The position numbers and the translations under genes are program-made. Under the pieces are notes generated by a model, which was not told the origin of the DNA, did not search any database, and saw only the letters and a list, made by a program, of their open reading frames with translations. Positions 53,481 to 61,574 of a DNA stretch of 64,000 nt are shown in pieces. Location of the stretch: the NCBI RefSeq assembly GCF_001417775.1, contig NZ_BBZJ01000016.1, positions 310,001-374,000 of the forward strand, given 5' to 3'. The DNA comes from Streptomyces sp. TP-A0356 (lineage in GTDB: Bacteria > Actinomycetota > Actinomycetes > Streptomycetales > Streptomycetaceae). Each line of letters opens with the position of its first letter. Position 1 is the stretch's first letter.

Positions 53481-53574
53481 GGCGTCGTCACGGTCTGGCA
53501 ACGGGAGTCCGTGCCTCGTGCACACATCTGCCACAGTGTCCCCACACAACTACTGCACAGCCTTGGGGGGCCTC

Positions 53575-54021
53575 GTGCGCCGATTCATCCTGCCCATCGC
53601 CGCCATCCTGCTGACCGCCGCCTGCGGGCCCGGCGCCATGAACGCCACACCATCGCCGGCACACGCCTCGTCCCAGCAGCCCGCGGAGAGTAGCCATTCC
53701 GCGGCTGTGAACACGCCCAGCGCATCACATTCGGCCAAGTCGAACCCGTCCCGATCGGCTTCGCCGAAGGAATGTCCGTCCGTAGGGGACGTCATCTTGT
53801 GGATGAAGGTGCCTGGCGTTCCAGACAGTGCGCAGGTTCTGGGTGGTAACGGCTACCCGAACTGCGAGTCCACTTTCGACATGGTGCAGCGGACGTCGCC
53901 GAACGTGCCCGGGGCCTGCACCGAAGCGGCGTGGGCGAGCGATAACCCCGGCTACAACGCCGACGCCACGCCAGCCAAGCGGCTGAAGAAGGTACAGGTG
54001 GCGGTCGGCCCCGCCTGCTGA
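53575..54021 (+). CDS. Putative lipoprotein
   Basis: A 148-residue secreted lipoprotein. The signal peptide RRFILPIAAILLTAACGPG ends in a lipobox with Cys at residue 18. A Ser/Pro/Ala-rich linker (HASSQQPAESSHSAAV) follows, and then a small domain with four cysteines (ECPSVGDVIL, NGYPNCESTF, GACTEAAW and the C-terminal PAC) that probably form disulfides. The GTG at 53575 follows a G-rich stretch. No family is recognised. A hairpin terminator follows. Confidence 0.65.
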   Translation: MRRFILPIAAILLTAACGPGAMNATPSPAHASSQQPAESSHSAAVNTPSASHSAKSNPSRSASPKECPSVGDVILWMKVPGVPDSAQVLGGNGYPNCESTFDMVQRTSPNVPGACTEAAWASDNPGYNADATPAKRLKKVQVAVGPAC

Positions 54022-54070
54022 CCCGGACCGGTTACGGTGGCGCTGTCCCGCCGTCAGGGTGCTCGGGACT

Positions 54071-54095
54071 GCCGGGGCCCCGGATGGGCCCCGGC
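54071..54095 (+). terminator. Terminator after the lipoprotein gene
   Basis: Perfect 10-bp arms GCCGGGGCCC / GGGCCCCGGC with a 5-base loop and TCCTT after, 49 bp past the stop. Confidence 0.85.
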
Positions 54096-54165
54096 TCCTT
54101 CACAACCGGGGCGCGGCCGTCTTTAGAAGTGCAGACACCGTCACCGAGATACGACCTGTGAGGGA

Positions 54166-54878
54166 CTACCTGTGATCAAACTGGCTACCCCGGCTTTCGT
54201 CCGTGTCCCTCCGGTAGCAACTTGGAGAGTTGCTAGACGAGGTGAACTTCGGCAGGTCGTTGCGGAAGAAGCGGATCGCCTGGATCGGCGGCTGTGGATT
54301 TTGCAGTTCATTGATTGCTGCCGGTGAAATGATCAGGCAGAACTTCCTGACCAGGGGAGCGTGATCCGTTGAACGGATCAGCTCAAGAGATCCTTCGTAC
54401 CGGCCCGCCTGGTACATCCAGCCTTGGCCGTGAACTGGAATGATGGCTGTTGAGGCTTGTCCTGGCTGACGATCAACGGGGCGGGGTCGCTACTCCAGTA
54501 ACTATTGACCGAGTCCGTAGAAGCGTCGTAACGCCACACATCGCTCTCCCTCCAATAGAAAACCGGCCTCTTAGAAGAAGAGATGGAGCCGGTAGGGATG
54601 AGCTGCAAATGTGCGTCACGGATTACTTCGACATTTTCGCTCTTGAACCTGGTGGCCACTGTAGGTTGCACATTAAAACGCACTTCCGTGCCTGCCTTTT
54701 CCAGGCGAAAGAGGTGAGGAAGTGTCATCTCTACGTGAGGCTTGCGCTGCAGTTCAGCGAAGTTGTAGAGCGAGATGGCCAGGGCGACGACCGCAGCAGC
54801 CGTAGCGGACCACTTGTGCACGGCCTGGAATCGTCGCCTCCTACGAGACTTGGCCGGCTTCTTTGCAGCGTCTTCCAT
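54166..54878 (-). pseudogene. Membrane-anchored hypothetical protein, frameshifted
   Basis: The ATG at 54878 opens a frame with a basic N-terminus (AKKPAKSRRRRRFQAVHKW), one membrane segment (SATAAAVVALAISLYNFA) and an extracellular beta-rich region (HVEMTLPHLFRLEKAGTEV). At about 54416-54420, FTAKAG breaks off, and the natural continuation WMYQAGRYEGSLELIRSTD lies in another frame down to 54166. Adding one base restores a single protein of about 237 residues. Base composition is less GC-rich than the core, indicating a foreign origin. Function unknown. Confidence 0.6.
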
Positions 54879-54882
54879 CCCC

Positions 54883-55158
54883 CTACTCTGCCCGGAGGGC
54901 GCAATCCTTCGTCTGCTGTGTTACTCCGTATGGACGGCGAACATAGCGCTCGAAGTTCTGGTGGACCTCGAGGAGGTCGTGCGCCTCGGACAAGGTGAAC
55001 AAGGGCAGGCGCGGCTCGGAGGCCTCGGCGACTTGCCTCCTTCTGGGAGGCGAGTGGCGGGCGGACCTGCGTTGCCCAGACGGCCACGCAGGTGTGGGGC
55101 AGAGCCCCACAGTTGCGGCCAGTCGTGGGGATACGCCCACGGTTGCCAGCCCAGTCAT
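54883..55158 (-). CDS. Doubtful small ORF upstream of the frameshifted membrane protein
   Basis: A 91-codon frame ending 4 bp before the next start. The second half (LPLFTLSEAHDLLEVHQNFE, YVRRPYGVTQQTKDC) looks protein-like, but the first part reads through two DNA hairpins and is unlikely to be translated as given. No start with a good ribosome binding site was found. It could be the tail of an otherwise lost gene. Confidence 0.3.
   Translation of the reverse strand: MTGLATVGVSPRLAATVGLCPTPAWPSGQRRSARHSPPRRRQVAEASEPRLPLFTLSEAHDLLEVHQNFERYVRRPYGVTQQTKDCALRAE
55094..55156. repeat. Two tandem hairpin-plus-GTTGC units
   Basis: GTGGGGC-AGA-GCCCCAC followed by AGTTGCGGCCAGT, then CGTGGG-GATACG-CCCACG followed by GTTGCCAGCCCAGT. 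The two units of about 31 bp are related in sequence and in fold. They lie in a gene-poor part of the island and could be a recombination site, iteron-like or structured-RNA element. Confidence 0.5.
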
Positions 55159-55297
55159 TGCTCAGAGGGCAACGGTTGAGGCCTCGCCGAACAACCCTCT
55201 AACCGCATAGAGCATGCGGTTCGGAGGCTGTGCCCTGCTGCTTTCGCTGGGGGTTGGCACCCATATGGCATACGCGGGGCGGTCCCCAGGCGTGCGT

Positions 55298-55333
55298 GAG
55301 CCCCGGCCGGGATGCACCCATCAGCCGGGGCTC
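55298..55333 (-). terminator. Terminator of the graspetide operon
   Basis: Perfect 10-bp arms GAGCCCCGGC / GCCGGGGCTC around a 16-base loop, 19 bp downstream of the methyltransferase stop on the minus strand. Confidence 0.8.
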
Positions 55334-55351
55334 GTCTGTCCTGGCGGGAGG

Positions 55352-56484
55352 TCAGACCTTCGGCCAGTTGATCCTCTGGGCCTCCGGTGTCACCAGGACC
55401 TCGAAGCGGTCCAGCGCGGGGGCGCCGTCCGCCCGCCATCGCAGCAGGTGGTCCTCGACCGCGTCCCACAGGCGCACGGGTCCGCCCTGACGGACCGTCC
55501 ACTCCTTGCCGTGCTGAGCGAGCGCAGCCCAGGCGCCGGCCTCCACGTCGATGAGGACATGCTCGGTCCCATCGGAGCCCGAGAGGCTGAGGCGCTGAGT
55601 CCGCGGGACTGCAAGCTGGGCGACGAACCGTGCGGTCCAGTCGTCCAGGACGTCGGTGCCGATTCGGGCGGCCCGTTCCTCCCCGCTTTCCAGGTCGGGG
55701 AGGATCCCCAGAGCTGGCGGCAGCTGCGGGCGGGCGAGCATGAACGAGACCTGCCCACCGAGGAGCCGACCGCGGGCCACGCTGTCCGCGTCGACGGTGA
55801 GCCGGGCCAGCGCGGAGGAGTACAGCCAGCCGCACAGTGTGGCCAGCACGATCCCGCCCGGCTTCGTCTGCTCGAGCCACGTATGGGGCAGCTCCATCAC
55901 TCCGCAGGTGGCGATGACCCGGTCGTAGGGGGCGCTGTCCTTTTGCCCGGCCAAGCCGTCGCCGACGACCAGCTCAGGGAAGTAGCCGCAGGCGCCGAGA
56001 GCCGTGCCGGCACGGCCGGACACCTCCGGGTCCACCTCCATCGAGGTCACCAGCTCGTCGCCGAGCCGATGGCACATCAGCCCTGTCGAGTAGCCGGTGC
56101 CCGTGCCGATCTCCAGCACACGGTTGCCGTCCTCCACCTGGAGATCCTCGAGCATCCGCACCACGAGGTTCGGCATGGTGCTCGAGGAGGTGGGGCGCGC
56201 AGGATCCAGCCGCGGATGTCCTCGGGCACGATCGTCCCGGCGATCTGGGTGACCAGCGACTCATCGCCGTAGCAGCGCTCCAGCCAGTCCCTGCTGCTGG
56301 CGAGCACCGGCCGCCAGGCGGTCGGGCCGGCACCCTGGACCGGCTCGAAGAAGCCGCCGCGCAGGAACTCGTGCCGGGGCACGGCTTCCACGGCCGCGCG
56401 CCACGGCTCGGTACGCAGGTAGCCGCCTTCGGTGAGGCGGTCGGCGAGCGCGCGACGCAGGGCGGCGTCGTCCATGTCGGTCAT
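55352..56484 (-). pseudogene. PIMT-like O-methyltransferase of the graspetide cluster, frameshifted
   Basis: A homologue of protein-L-isoaspartate methyltransferase fused to a C-terminal domain, as in the ATP-grasp peptide maturase methyltransferases (ThfM of fuscimiditide). The start MTDMDDAALRRALADRL overlaps the ATP-grasp stop as ATGA. The frame is open to IAGTIVPEDIRGWILRAP, then shifts at about 56190-56196; the rest, with VLEIGTGTGYSTGLM and LVVGDGLAGQK, is in the next frame. One added C (GCCCCACC to GCCCCCACC) restores 377 residues and the usual PTSSST junction. Family enzymes form aspartimide in the peptide; as read, this one is broken. Confidence 0.85.
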
Positions 56485-57431
56485 CGGGTCTTCCTTTCCA
56501 GCAGGTCGGCCATGGCCGCGAGCATCGGCAGGCCGGTCTCGGGCTCGAGCCAGTACCACTGACCGGATGGGTTGCACTCCAGGAACCACCATCGGCCCTG
56601 GCGGTCTATGGCGAAGTCGAAAGCACCGAAGACCAGCCCGAAGTGGGCCATGTATGCGTGGAGGGCCTCGGTGATGCCGGGCGGCGGCACAGCTACGGAG
56701 TAGCGCAACTGGCTGTAATCGGTGCGCCAGTCCAGCAGGTCCGAGTCGATCCTGACCGCGAACACCTGGTCTCCGACGACGGTGACCCGCACGTCCGCGG
56801 TCTTCTCGACGAGCCGCTGGAACAGGTGCGCCGTGCCGGCCACGGCTTCATCGATGTCGTCGGCCGCCACCTCGGCGACCTTGACCGTGCAGGACACGCC
56901 GTCGATGCGGTACAGCGGCGCCGACAGCGGTTTGTAGATGGTGGGCCCGTGCTGCTTGATGAAGGCGCGCGCCGCATCTGGCTCGGAGGTGACGATCGTC
57001 GGCGGGATGCGGAAGCCGGCGGACGCCGCGGCGGCCAGGCCGGACGGCTTGAACTCCGCGTCGCCGATGCGGTGCGGGTGGTTGACGTACACGCAGCCGG
57101 GCAGGGAGGCCAGCACACCGCCCAGCCCGTAGCGGGCCTGGGTGAGTGCGAACCGGGCGTCCTGCTCGTTCAGGTGCGGGTATGTGAAGCCGGAGGGGCG
57201 GCGGTAGTACAGGGACCGGACCCGGGATAAGTCGGCGGTCCGCGTCGGCGTGGACAGCGTGCCCTCCACACCGTTCGACGTGATCGTGGCCGCGACCGAC
57301 AGGGCGTGGGGGAAGTCCCCCGAGTCGAACCGCACGACCGGGACGCCCCGGTCGTGCAGCTCGCTGATCACCACGTCGGCCGTGGGGTCGTCCAGGTTGG
57401 TGACGACCAGCACCGGGCCAGTGTCGTTCAC
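56481..57431 (-). CDS. tgmB: Graspetide ATP-grasp ligase (TgmB-like)
   Basis: A 316-residue ATP-grasp enzyme of the MvdD/TgmB type, which installs ester or amide cross-links between Ser/Thr/Lys and Asp/Glu side chains in a ribosomal peptide. The N-terminal domain begins LVVTNLDDPTADVVISEL and includes SLYYRRPSGFTYPHL. ATP-grasp motifs are TIYKPLSAPLYRI and the metal-binding WWFLECNPSGQWYWLE. The GTG start overlaps the precursor stop as GTGA, and its stop overlaps the methyltransferase start, so all three are coupled. Confidence 0.93.
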   Translation of the reverse strand: MNDTGPVLVVTNLDDPTADVVISELHDRGVPVVRFDSGDFPHALSVAATITSNGVEGTLSTPTRTADLSRVRSLYYRRPSGFTYPHLNEQDARFALTQARYGLGGVLASLPGCVYVNHPHRIGDAEFKPSGLAAAASAGFRIPPTIVTSEPDAARAFIKQHGPTIYKPLSAPLYRIDGVSCTVKVAEVAADDIDEAVAGTAHLFQRLVEKTADVRVTVVGDQVFAVRIDSDLLDWRTDYSQLRYSVAVPPPGITEALHAYMAHFGLVFGAFDFAIDRQGRWWFLECNPSGQWYWLEPETGLPMLAAMADLLERKTR

Positions 57432-57721
57432 TGGTCGGTGTCGTTCCCGGTGTCGCTGTCCTGCGTGCTGCCGTTGCCGTCAGGGCTGGTGCCGGTGGAC
57501 GGGTTTGTGCCGGTGCTGGTGCCGTGTCCCGGCATCTCCAACACCGCGCCCTCGTGGTTGAAGTAGCGGGTGGTCTGGGTGGCCGGGTCGAGTTCGGCGT
57601 GCGCGTAGCCCGGAGCCATTGCCGGGTACGGGGCCATGCGCCGCACGCCCCAGGGGGCGGGGGTGAGGGCGCTGGACGGCTGAGCCGTTCCGGTCGGAAG
57701 TCGATCGGAGTGAGCAAACAT
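57428..57721 (-). CDS. tgmA: Graspetide precursor peptide (TgmA-like)
   Basis: A 97-residue precursor. Its leader holds the family-conserved PWGVRRMAPYPAMAPGYA (23-40), ELDPATQTTRYFNHEG (43-58) and LEMPGHGT (61-68), the pattern of putative ATP-grasp target RiPPs. The core is the C-terminal 30 or so residues, made almost only of T, S, G, N, D, P and Q (from TSTGTNPSTG to DTGNDTDQ). It offers 13 Ser/Thr donors and five Asp acceptors (81, 88, 90, 94, 96). One Asp-Gly pair (81-82) is a possible aspartimide site. AGAGGAA precedes the ATG. Confidence 0.92.
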   Translation of the reverse strand: MFAHSDRLPTGTAQPSSALTPAPWGVRRMAPYPAMAPGYAHAELDPATQTTRYFNHEGAVLEMPGHGTSTGTNPSTGTSPDGNGSTQDSDTGNDTDQ

Positions 57722-57854
57722 GGGAGTTCCTCTCGTTCGGTTCCTGTCGATGAGTTCGGCCCGGCCTCGCCGGTCGTGTTCGGGCCGGGGGGGGTCTTGC
57801 TTGCCCGTCCCGCGACAGGTTTCCGCTCCTCCGGCGGTGACGGACGCTTGGTGA

Positions 57855-57896
57855 CCCGCCCGCCCCTCCGAGGGGGGAGCGTCAGGGGCGGGCGGG
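57855..57896 (-). terminator. Terminator upstream of the graspetide operon
   Basis: Twelve-base perfect arms CCCGCCCGCCCC / GGGGCGGGCGGG with an 18-base loop. On the minus strand it follows the upstream gene set and ends 134 bp before tgmA, so tgmA should have its own promoter in that gap. Confidence 0.8.
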
Positions 57897-57899
57897 GGT

Positions 57900-58107
57900 C
57901 TATGCGCGGTCGCGGCCGGCCGCCCGGTACGCCCGCCACAGCTCCTGCGCCTTCGGGCACCGGACCTTGGCCGTACCCGCAGTCCGCGCAGTCGTAGGAG
58001 TGCCCCATGTACGCCTCGTAGGGGACGTACAGGGCATCGGGCAGGGTCGCCTGCATGCGTCCGGGGCCGCTGCCCTCGTCACGGGGCTGCCACTGAATGC
58101 CGCTCAC
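57900..58107 (-). pseudogene. Small Cys-containing protein, probably frameshifted
   Basis: From GTG 58107, overlapping the previous stop, the frame reads SGIQWQPRDEGSGPGRMQ and LYVPYEAYMGHSYDCADC. The plausible continuation (TAKVRCPKAQELWRAYRAAG) lies in another frame, ending at 57900. The switch is near 57975-57990. Joined, it would be a protein of about 68 residues with a CxxC and a further Cys. Similar small proteins accompany XRE-DUF5753 loci in actinobacterial islands. Confidence 0.5.
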
Positions 58108-58295
58108 GGCTGTGCCTTGTGCCGCGGGTGCCGCCGGATCTCCATCTCGCAGGTGGTGGCGCGCCGGTAGTGCTGCCGCTTCTCGGCTTGGGCGCGCTGC
58201 CGGTCGAGGGCATCGCACACGTCGCAGCCGGGCGTCGGCCGGGGCGGGCGCGTGGGGTCGGGCAGGTGGATGGGCGGGCTCATCGTCTCGGACAT
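58104..58295 (-). CDS. Small CxxC protein (63 aa)
   Basis: A 63-residue protein: a Pro-rich start (MSPPIHLPDPTRPPRP), then GCDVCDALDRQRAQAEKRQH and CEMEIRRHPRH. The CxxC and later Cys/His could bind zinc. Its ATG overlaps the stop of the preceding gene (TGATG), and its stop overlaps the next start (GTGA). Proteins of this sort are common in Streptomyces accessory loci; function unknown. Confidence 0.65.
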   Translation of the reverse strand: MSETMSPPIHLPDPTRPPRPTPGCDVCDALDRQRAQAEKRQHYRRATTCEMEIRRHPRHKAQP

Positions 58296-58756
58296 CAGGG
58301 AGCCTCAGTGGGACGTCGGTACCCGCCAGGGCCGAACGCGGCGGCGAGCATGGTGGGGTCGGTGAGCTGGCCGGTTCCGTCGGGGCAGGACAGCCAGAAG
58401 CGCCCGCATGCGTGCCAGCCCGTCGGCGGACAGTGCAGCGTCCAGCCAGCCGGTTGTACGACCAGTTGCCGCAGGTCGGCCAGGTCGGCGCCGGCGGTGA
58501 AGGGCACGAGCCACCAGGCCTTCTCCAGCAGCGGATCGGCGAGGACGGGGCCTCGCTGCTCGTCGCGGATGCGGTTGAGTGCCTGCATGCCGGTGACGAG
58601 CTGCGCCTCGGCGGCGAGCCAGTGCGGTCCTGAAGCTATGGGGGCGAGGGCTTCCATTTCCCATGCCTCACGCACGAGGGCCGGGTGCGCGGAGCAGTCG
58701 GCGAGCCACGCGTCGCCGGCCTCGTGCATCGCGGCGAACCGCATCGGATATGCCAT
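58295..58756 (-). CDS. Hypothetical protein of XRE/DUF5753 loci
   Basis: A 153-residue soluble protein with AWLADCSAHPALVREAWEME and WHACGRFWLSCPDGTGQLTD. I do not recognise a domain. ATG 58756 is preferred, with TAGCGT 7 bp upstream as a possible -10 of a leaderless transcript; a GTG six codons earlier is in frame. It is the first of three overlapping small genes ending at the terminator before tgmA. Confidence 0.65.
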   Translation of the reverse strand: MAYPMRFAAMHEAGDAWLADCSAHPALVREAWEMEALAPIASGPHWLAAEAQLVTGMQALNRIRDEQRGPVLADPLLEKAWWLVPFTAGADLADLRQLVVQPAGWTLHCPPTGWHACGRFWLSCPDGTGQLTDPTMLAAAFGPGGYRRPTEAP

Positions 58757-58843
58757 GGGAGGGACGCTATGCACGGCAGTTGCGAGGGTGCGCGTCGATT
58801 GCGCGGGATTGCGCGAGCAGGTCTGACAGTTGCTGCCGGTTGC

Positions 58844-59695
58844 TCATTTGAGGGTCAGAGCAGCCCTGGCTCGTGCGATCAGGCGGTGCGCCTGGTGGTC
58901 GAAGACCGCGGACTCCTGCATCAGATCCCACATCTTCCGGTACAGGGCGACGTCGTCAGGCGCGTCGAGCCACACCTCGGCATTCCACGTGTCGGCGACG
59001 ACGAGCCGCTCGTCGATGATCCAGAAACCGTGCTTCGGTGAGAACGGCGTCCGGGCGCCGAGGGGGATGATGCCGAGGGTCACGGTGTCGAGGCCGATGA
59101 ACCCGCTCAGACGGTTGAGCTGTGCGGCCATGGCCTCCGGGGAGCATCGCGCGACGTGCAAGGCGGCTTCCCAGACAAGTACGTGGAAGTGGTGTCCCGG
59201 CTCGAACACGGCTTCTTGGCGCTTCATGCGGGCCCGGACGCCTTCCTCGATGTCCCGGGGCGTGTCGAGACGGTTGGAGACGTCGGTGAGAACTCCGCGC
59301 GCATAGTCGGGCGTCTGGAAGATGCCGGGGATGACGCCGGACTCGAAGATGTGGATAGTCTCGGCCTGCGCCTCTTGGACGGCGTGGCCTTCCTGTACGG
59401 CTCGGTGGCCGGCTGCGAGCTGGCGCCGCCAGCTTCGTGAGGCCGTTTCCAGTCTGCGGAGCCGGCGCAGGGCGTGCGTCAACTCGTCCACGGCACCGGG
59501 GGACTCGGCGGCGCGGGTCCACGCTTCGATGTCGGTGTCGGCGGCGGTCTGCTTGCCGTTCTCCAGCCGGGACACCTTGGAGCGCTGCCAGCCAAGGCGC
59601 TCGGCGAACTCCTTGCCGTTCAGGCCGGTCTCGGTGCGCAGCTCTCGCAGCCGCGCACCGAGCGCTTCACGGGCCTGCTGATAGTCGGTGCTCAC
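58844..59695 (-). CDS. XRE-family regulator with DUF5753 domain
   Basis: A 283-residue regulator. The helix-turn-helix is GKEFAERLGWQRSKVSRLEN, and the DUF5753 domain contains ESGVIPGIFQTPDYARGVLT and LGIIPLGARTPFSPKHGFW. The GTG start overlaps the DUF6879 stop as GTGA. It is a paralogue type of the regulator at 32911, but here it is partnered by DUF6879 rather than DUF397. A role in controlling the neighbouring island genes is likely but not shown. Confidence 0.9.
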   Translation of the reverse strand: MSTDYQQAREALGARLRELRTETGLNGKEFAERLGWQRSKVSRLENGKQTAADTDIEAWTRAAESPGAVDELTHALRRLRRLETASRSWRRQLAAGHRAVQEGHAVQEAQAETIHIFESGVIPGIFQTPDYARGVLTDVSNRLDTPRDIEEGVRARMKRQEAVFEPGHHFHVLVWEAALHVARCSPEAMAAQLNRLSGFIGLDTVTLGIIPLGARTPFSPKHGFWIIDERLVVADTWNAEVWLDAPDDVALYRKMWDLMQESAVFDHQAHRLIARARAALTLK

Positions 59696-60228
59696 GCAAT
59701 CGAAGCTACCTGCGCAAGGAACTCCTCGCGCCTAATCGCGTAGTGCCAGGCCGCATCCCGGATCTGGCAGAACTCGACGATGCGGACGGGGTCTTCGATG
59801 AGCTCGGCGCCGAGGTAGCCGTCACCGTCGTCGAAGTGGAGGACCAGGGCGCGGCGGGCATCGAACAGCCAGAAGTCCTCAGTCGGGAGGGCGACTTTCT
59901 CGGCGTCCGTGCGCCATAGGTTGCGGATGTCCTCGCCCGCCTTGTTGTTGGTGGCAGCGGTCGCGAGCAGGTAGAGCTGCTCGGGTGTGGGCGGCTGGTC
60001 GACGATCCGGACCCGCTCGAACCGCTTGCCCCGGGACGTCTGCGCGCGGACGTTGACGCACCAGGGGCGGTCGGAGTCGTCGGACACGGTGCCGGTGTCG
60101 AGGTAGCGGCGGTACTTCTCGCCGGCCCGGTCGGAGCCGTAGCCGCGGCGGGTTTCCAGCCTCCAAGCGGTGTGCTCGAACGTCTCGAAGTAAGTGCCGA
60201 ACGTGCTGTCGTCGATGAACTCTGGCAC
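59692..60228 (-). CDS. DUF6879 family protein
   Basis: A 178-residue protein with the DUF6879 pattern: FGTYFETFEHTAWRLETRRG, WLFDARRALVLHFDDGDGY, and the C-terminal CQIRDAAWHYAIRREEFLA. GTG 60228 follows GGAG. DUF6879 proteins are nearly always next to XRE-DUF5753 regulators, like DUF397, and probably form pairs with them. Confidence 0.88.
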   Translation of the reverse strand: MPEFIDDSTFGTYFETFEHTAWRLETRRGYGSDRAGEKYRRYLDTGTVSDDSDRPWCVNVRAQTSRGKRFERVRIVDQPPTPEQLYLLATAATNNKAGEDIRNLWRTDAEKVALPTEDFWLFDARRALVLHFDDGDGYLGAELIEDPVRIVEFCQIRDAAWHYAIRREEFLAQVASIA

Positions 60229-60233
60229 GCAGG

Positions 60234-60443
60234 CTACTCCTTGGGGGCGAAGCGGGTGAGCAGCTCGCGCGGGATTCGCACGAACGATTCGCCGTCGAGG
60301 ACGTTCTGCAGCTGCGCGATGTCCTCGGGGTCCGTGACGGTGTAGCCCTGCACGACGATGTCCCCGGTCGCGACGTCCTCGTACAGCGTGGGGCACTTGC
60401 CGTCTTCGCTGGTGGTGCCGAGCATGCGGAGTTGTAGGGCCAT
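60234..60443 (-). CDS. Small hypothetical protein (69 aa) upstream of DUF6879
   Basis: A 69-residue protein beginning MALQLRMLGTTSEDGKCPTL with GYTVTDPEDIAQLQNVLDGE and ending LLTRFAPKE. GAGGGAG precedes the ATG. It is the first gene of the DUF6879/XRE operon and is of a type seen in many Streptomyces islands; function unknown. Confidence 0.75.
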   Translation of the reverse strand: MALQLRMLGTTSEDGKCPTLYEDVATGDIVVQGYTVTDPEDIAQLQNVLDGESFVRIPRELLTRFAPKE

Positions 60444-60619
60444 GGCCGTCTCCCTCTCGTGCCGGGTGGATGAGCCCTCAGAATGCTGCGGAGAGCGGGC
60501 CCGTGCAGGCGGATTGCGGAGAATTGCTCGTTGAGGGGGGACGCCTTTGGCTGATTGCGAGCAACGGCCGCCCCCTCAACGCAGAAATGGCCCCCTGCGC
60601 GGACGTGCGGACCATGCCC

Positions 60620-60985
60620 TCACGGCACGGCCGGCGCACCGGGCGGCGGCGCTGTCCAGTCGTTGAAGTAGCCGAGGATCTGGCCGCACGGCGTCCAGCG
60701 GTCTCGGGGAATCTCGCCGCGAACGTCCGCATCGGTGCAGGCGCTTGGGGTGGGGATGCTGTTCAGTCCGTCGTCGATGGCACTGTCTGGGATGCTCGTC
60801 GCCAGCGGTGACGGGCTGAAGACCTCGGTGACGGTGACGGTGGGCGCGGGCCGGGGCTCGTCGTCGGAGCCGAACAGGAAGTTGATGCCGCCGAGGAACA
60901 TCACGGCGGCGCAGGCCGTGAGGAGAATCCACCAGAGGGCAACGAGCAGACTGGGCTCGTTGGATGAGGGCCGACGCGAGGGCAT
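60620..60985 (-). CDS. Membrane-anchored hypothetical protein (121 aa)
   Basis: A 121-residue protein with one N-terminal membrane segment (LLVALWWILLTACAAVMFLG) followed by a Pro/Thr-rich external part (PRPAPTVTVTEVFSPSP) and two cysteines in SACTDADVRGE and WTPCGQILGYFND. Proteins like this occur near conjugative-element genes in Streptomyces. Function unknown. Confidence 0.6.
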   Translation of the reverse strand: MPSRRPSSNEPSLLVALWWILLTACAAVMFLGGINFLFGSDDEPRPAPTVTVTEVFSPSPLATSIPDSAIDDGLNSIPTPSACTDADVRGEIPRDRWTPCGQILGYFNDWTAPPPGAPAVP

Positions 60986-61108
60986 GGCTCATCTTCCCGT
61001 TCAGCGGGCGCCGTCGACATAGGTTCGTCACCACCAGCGCGCTGACGTGCCAGACGTGAAGAGAGGTCCCCTGCACGGCCGTGATGACCGTACAGAGGGC
61101 CTTCTTGG

Positions 61109-61498
61109 CTACAGGCGGTCCAGGTAGGCCTGGACGGGCGGGTGCAAGCCTCGCGGTACGTACTGCGCGATCTCACCGGGCGCAGCCCAGGTGACCGCGG
61201 AGACTTCGCGCCGCGATGCGGCATGCGCTGTACCCGCGAGGACCGTACACGCCACGTAGACGATGAGCCGACCCGTGTCGGGGTGGACGCGCTCGCCGAG
61301 CAGCTTGACCGCTTCCACGGTCAACCCCGTCTCCTCAAGCGTCTCCCTCGCAGCTGCCTGCTCCGCTGTCTCGGCGGACTCGACGGTGCCGCCTGGCAGT
61401 GCCCAGACGAGACCGCCCTCGGGCGCGCTGCGGCGGATGAGCAGGAGACGGCCGCCATCGACGATGACGGCCATAGCCACGGCTGGATGTTCGCTCAT
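61109..61498 (-). CDS. NUDIX hydrolase
   Basis: A 129-residue NUDIX protein. The Nudix box is intact: GGTVESAETAEQAAARETLE followed by ETGL. It should hydrolyse a nucleoside diphosphate derivative; the substrate is not predictable. ATG 61498 is adjacent to an in-frame GTG at 61501. It is divergent from the excisionase-like gene. Confidence 0.9.
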   Translation of the reverse strand: MSEHPAVAMAVIVDGGRLLLIRRSAPEGGLVWALPGGTVESAETAEQAAARETLEETGLTVEAVKLLGERVHPDTGRLIVYVACTVLAGTAHAASRREVSAVTWAAPGEIAQYVPRGLHPPVQAYLDRL

Positions 61499-61574
61499 CA
61501 CCGTGATCTACCCGTTCTTTAACCCCTCCAACGAGTGATCTTCGCGCATCGAGCGCTTGGGACATTCTTCCAAT

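Noticed and set aside
54995..55210. A 71-codon plus-strand ORF over the double hairpin
   Set aside because: Its end simply translates the repeat units; no ribosome binding site or family.
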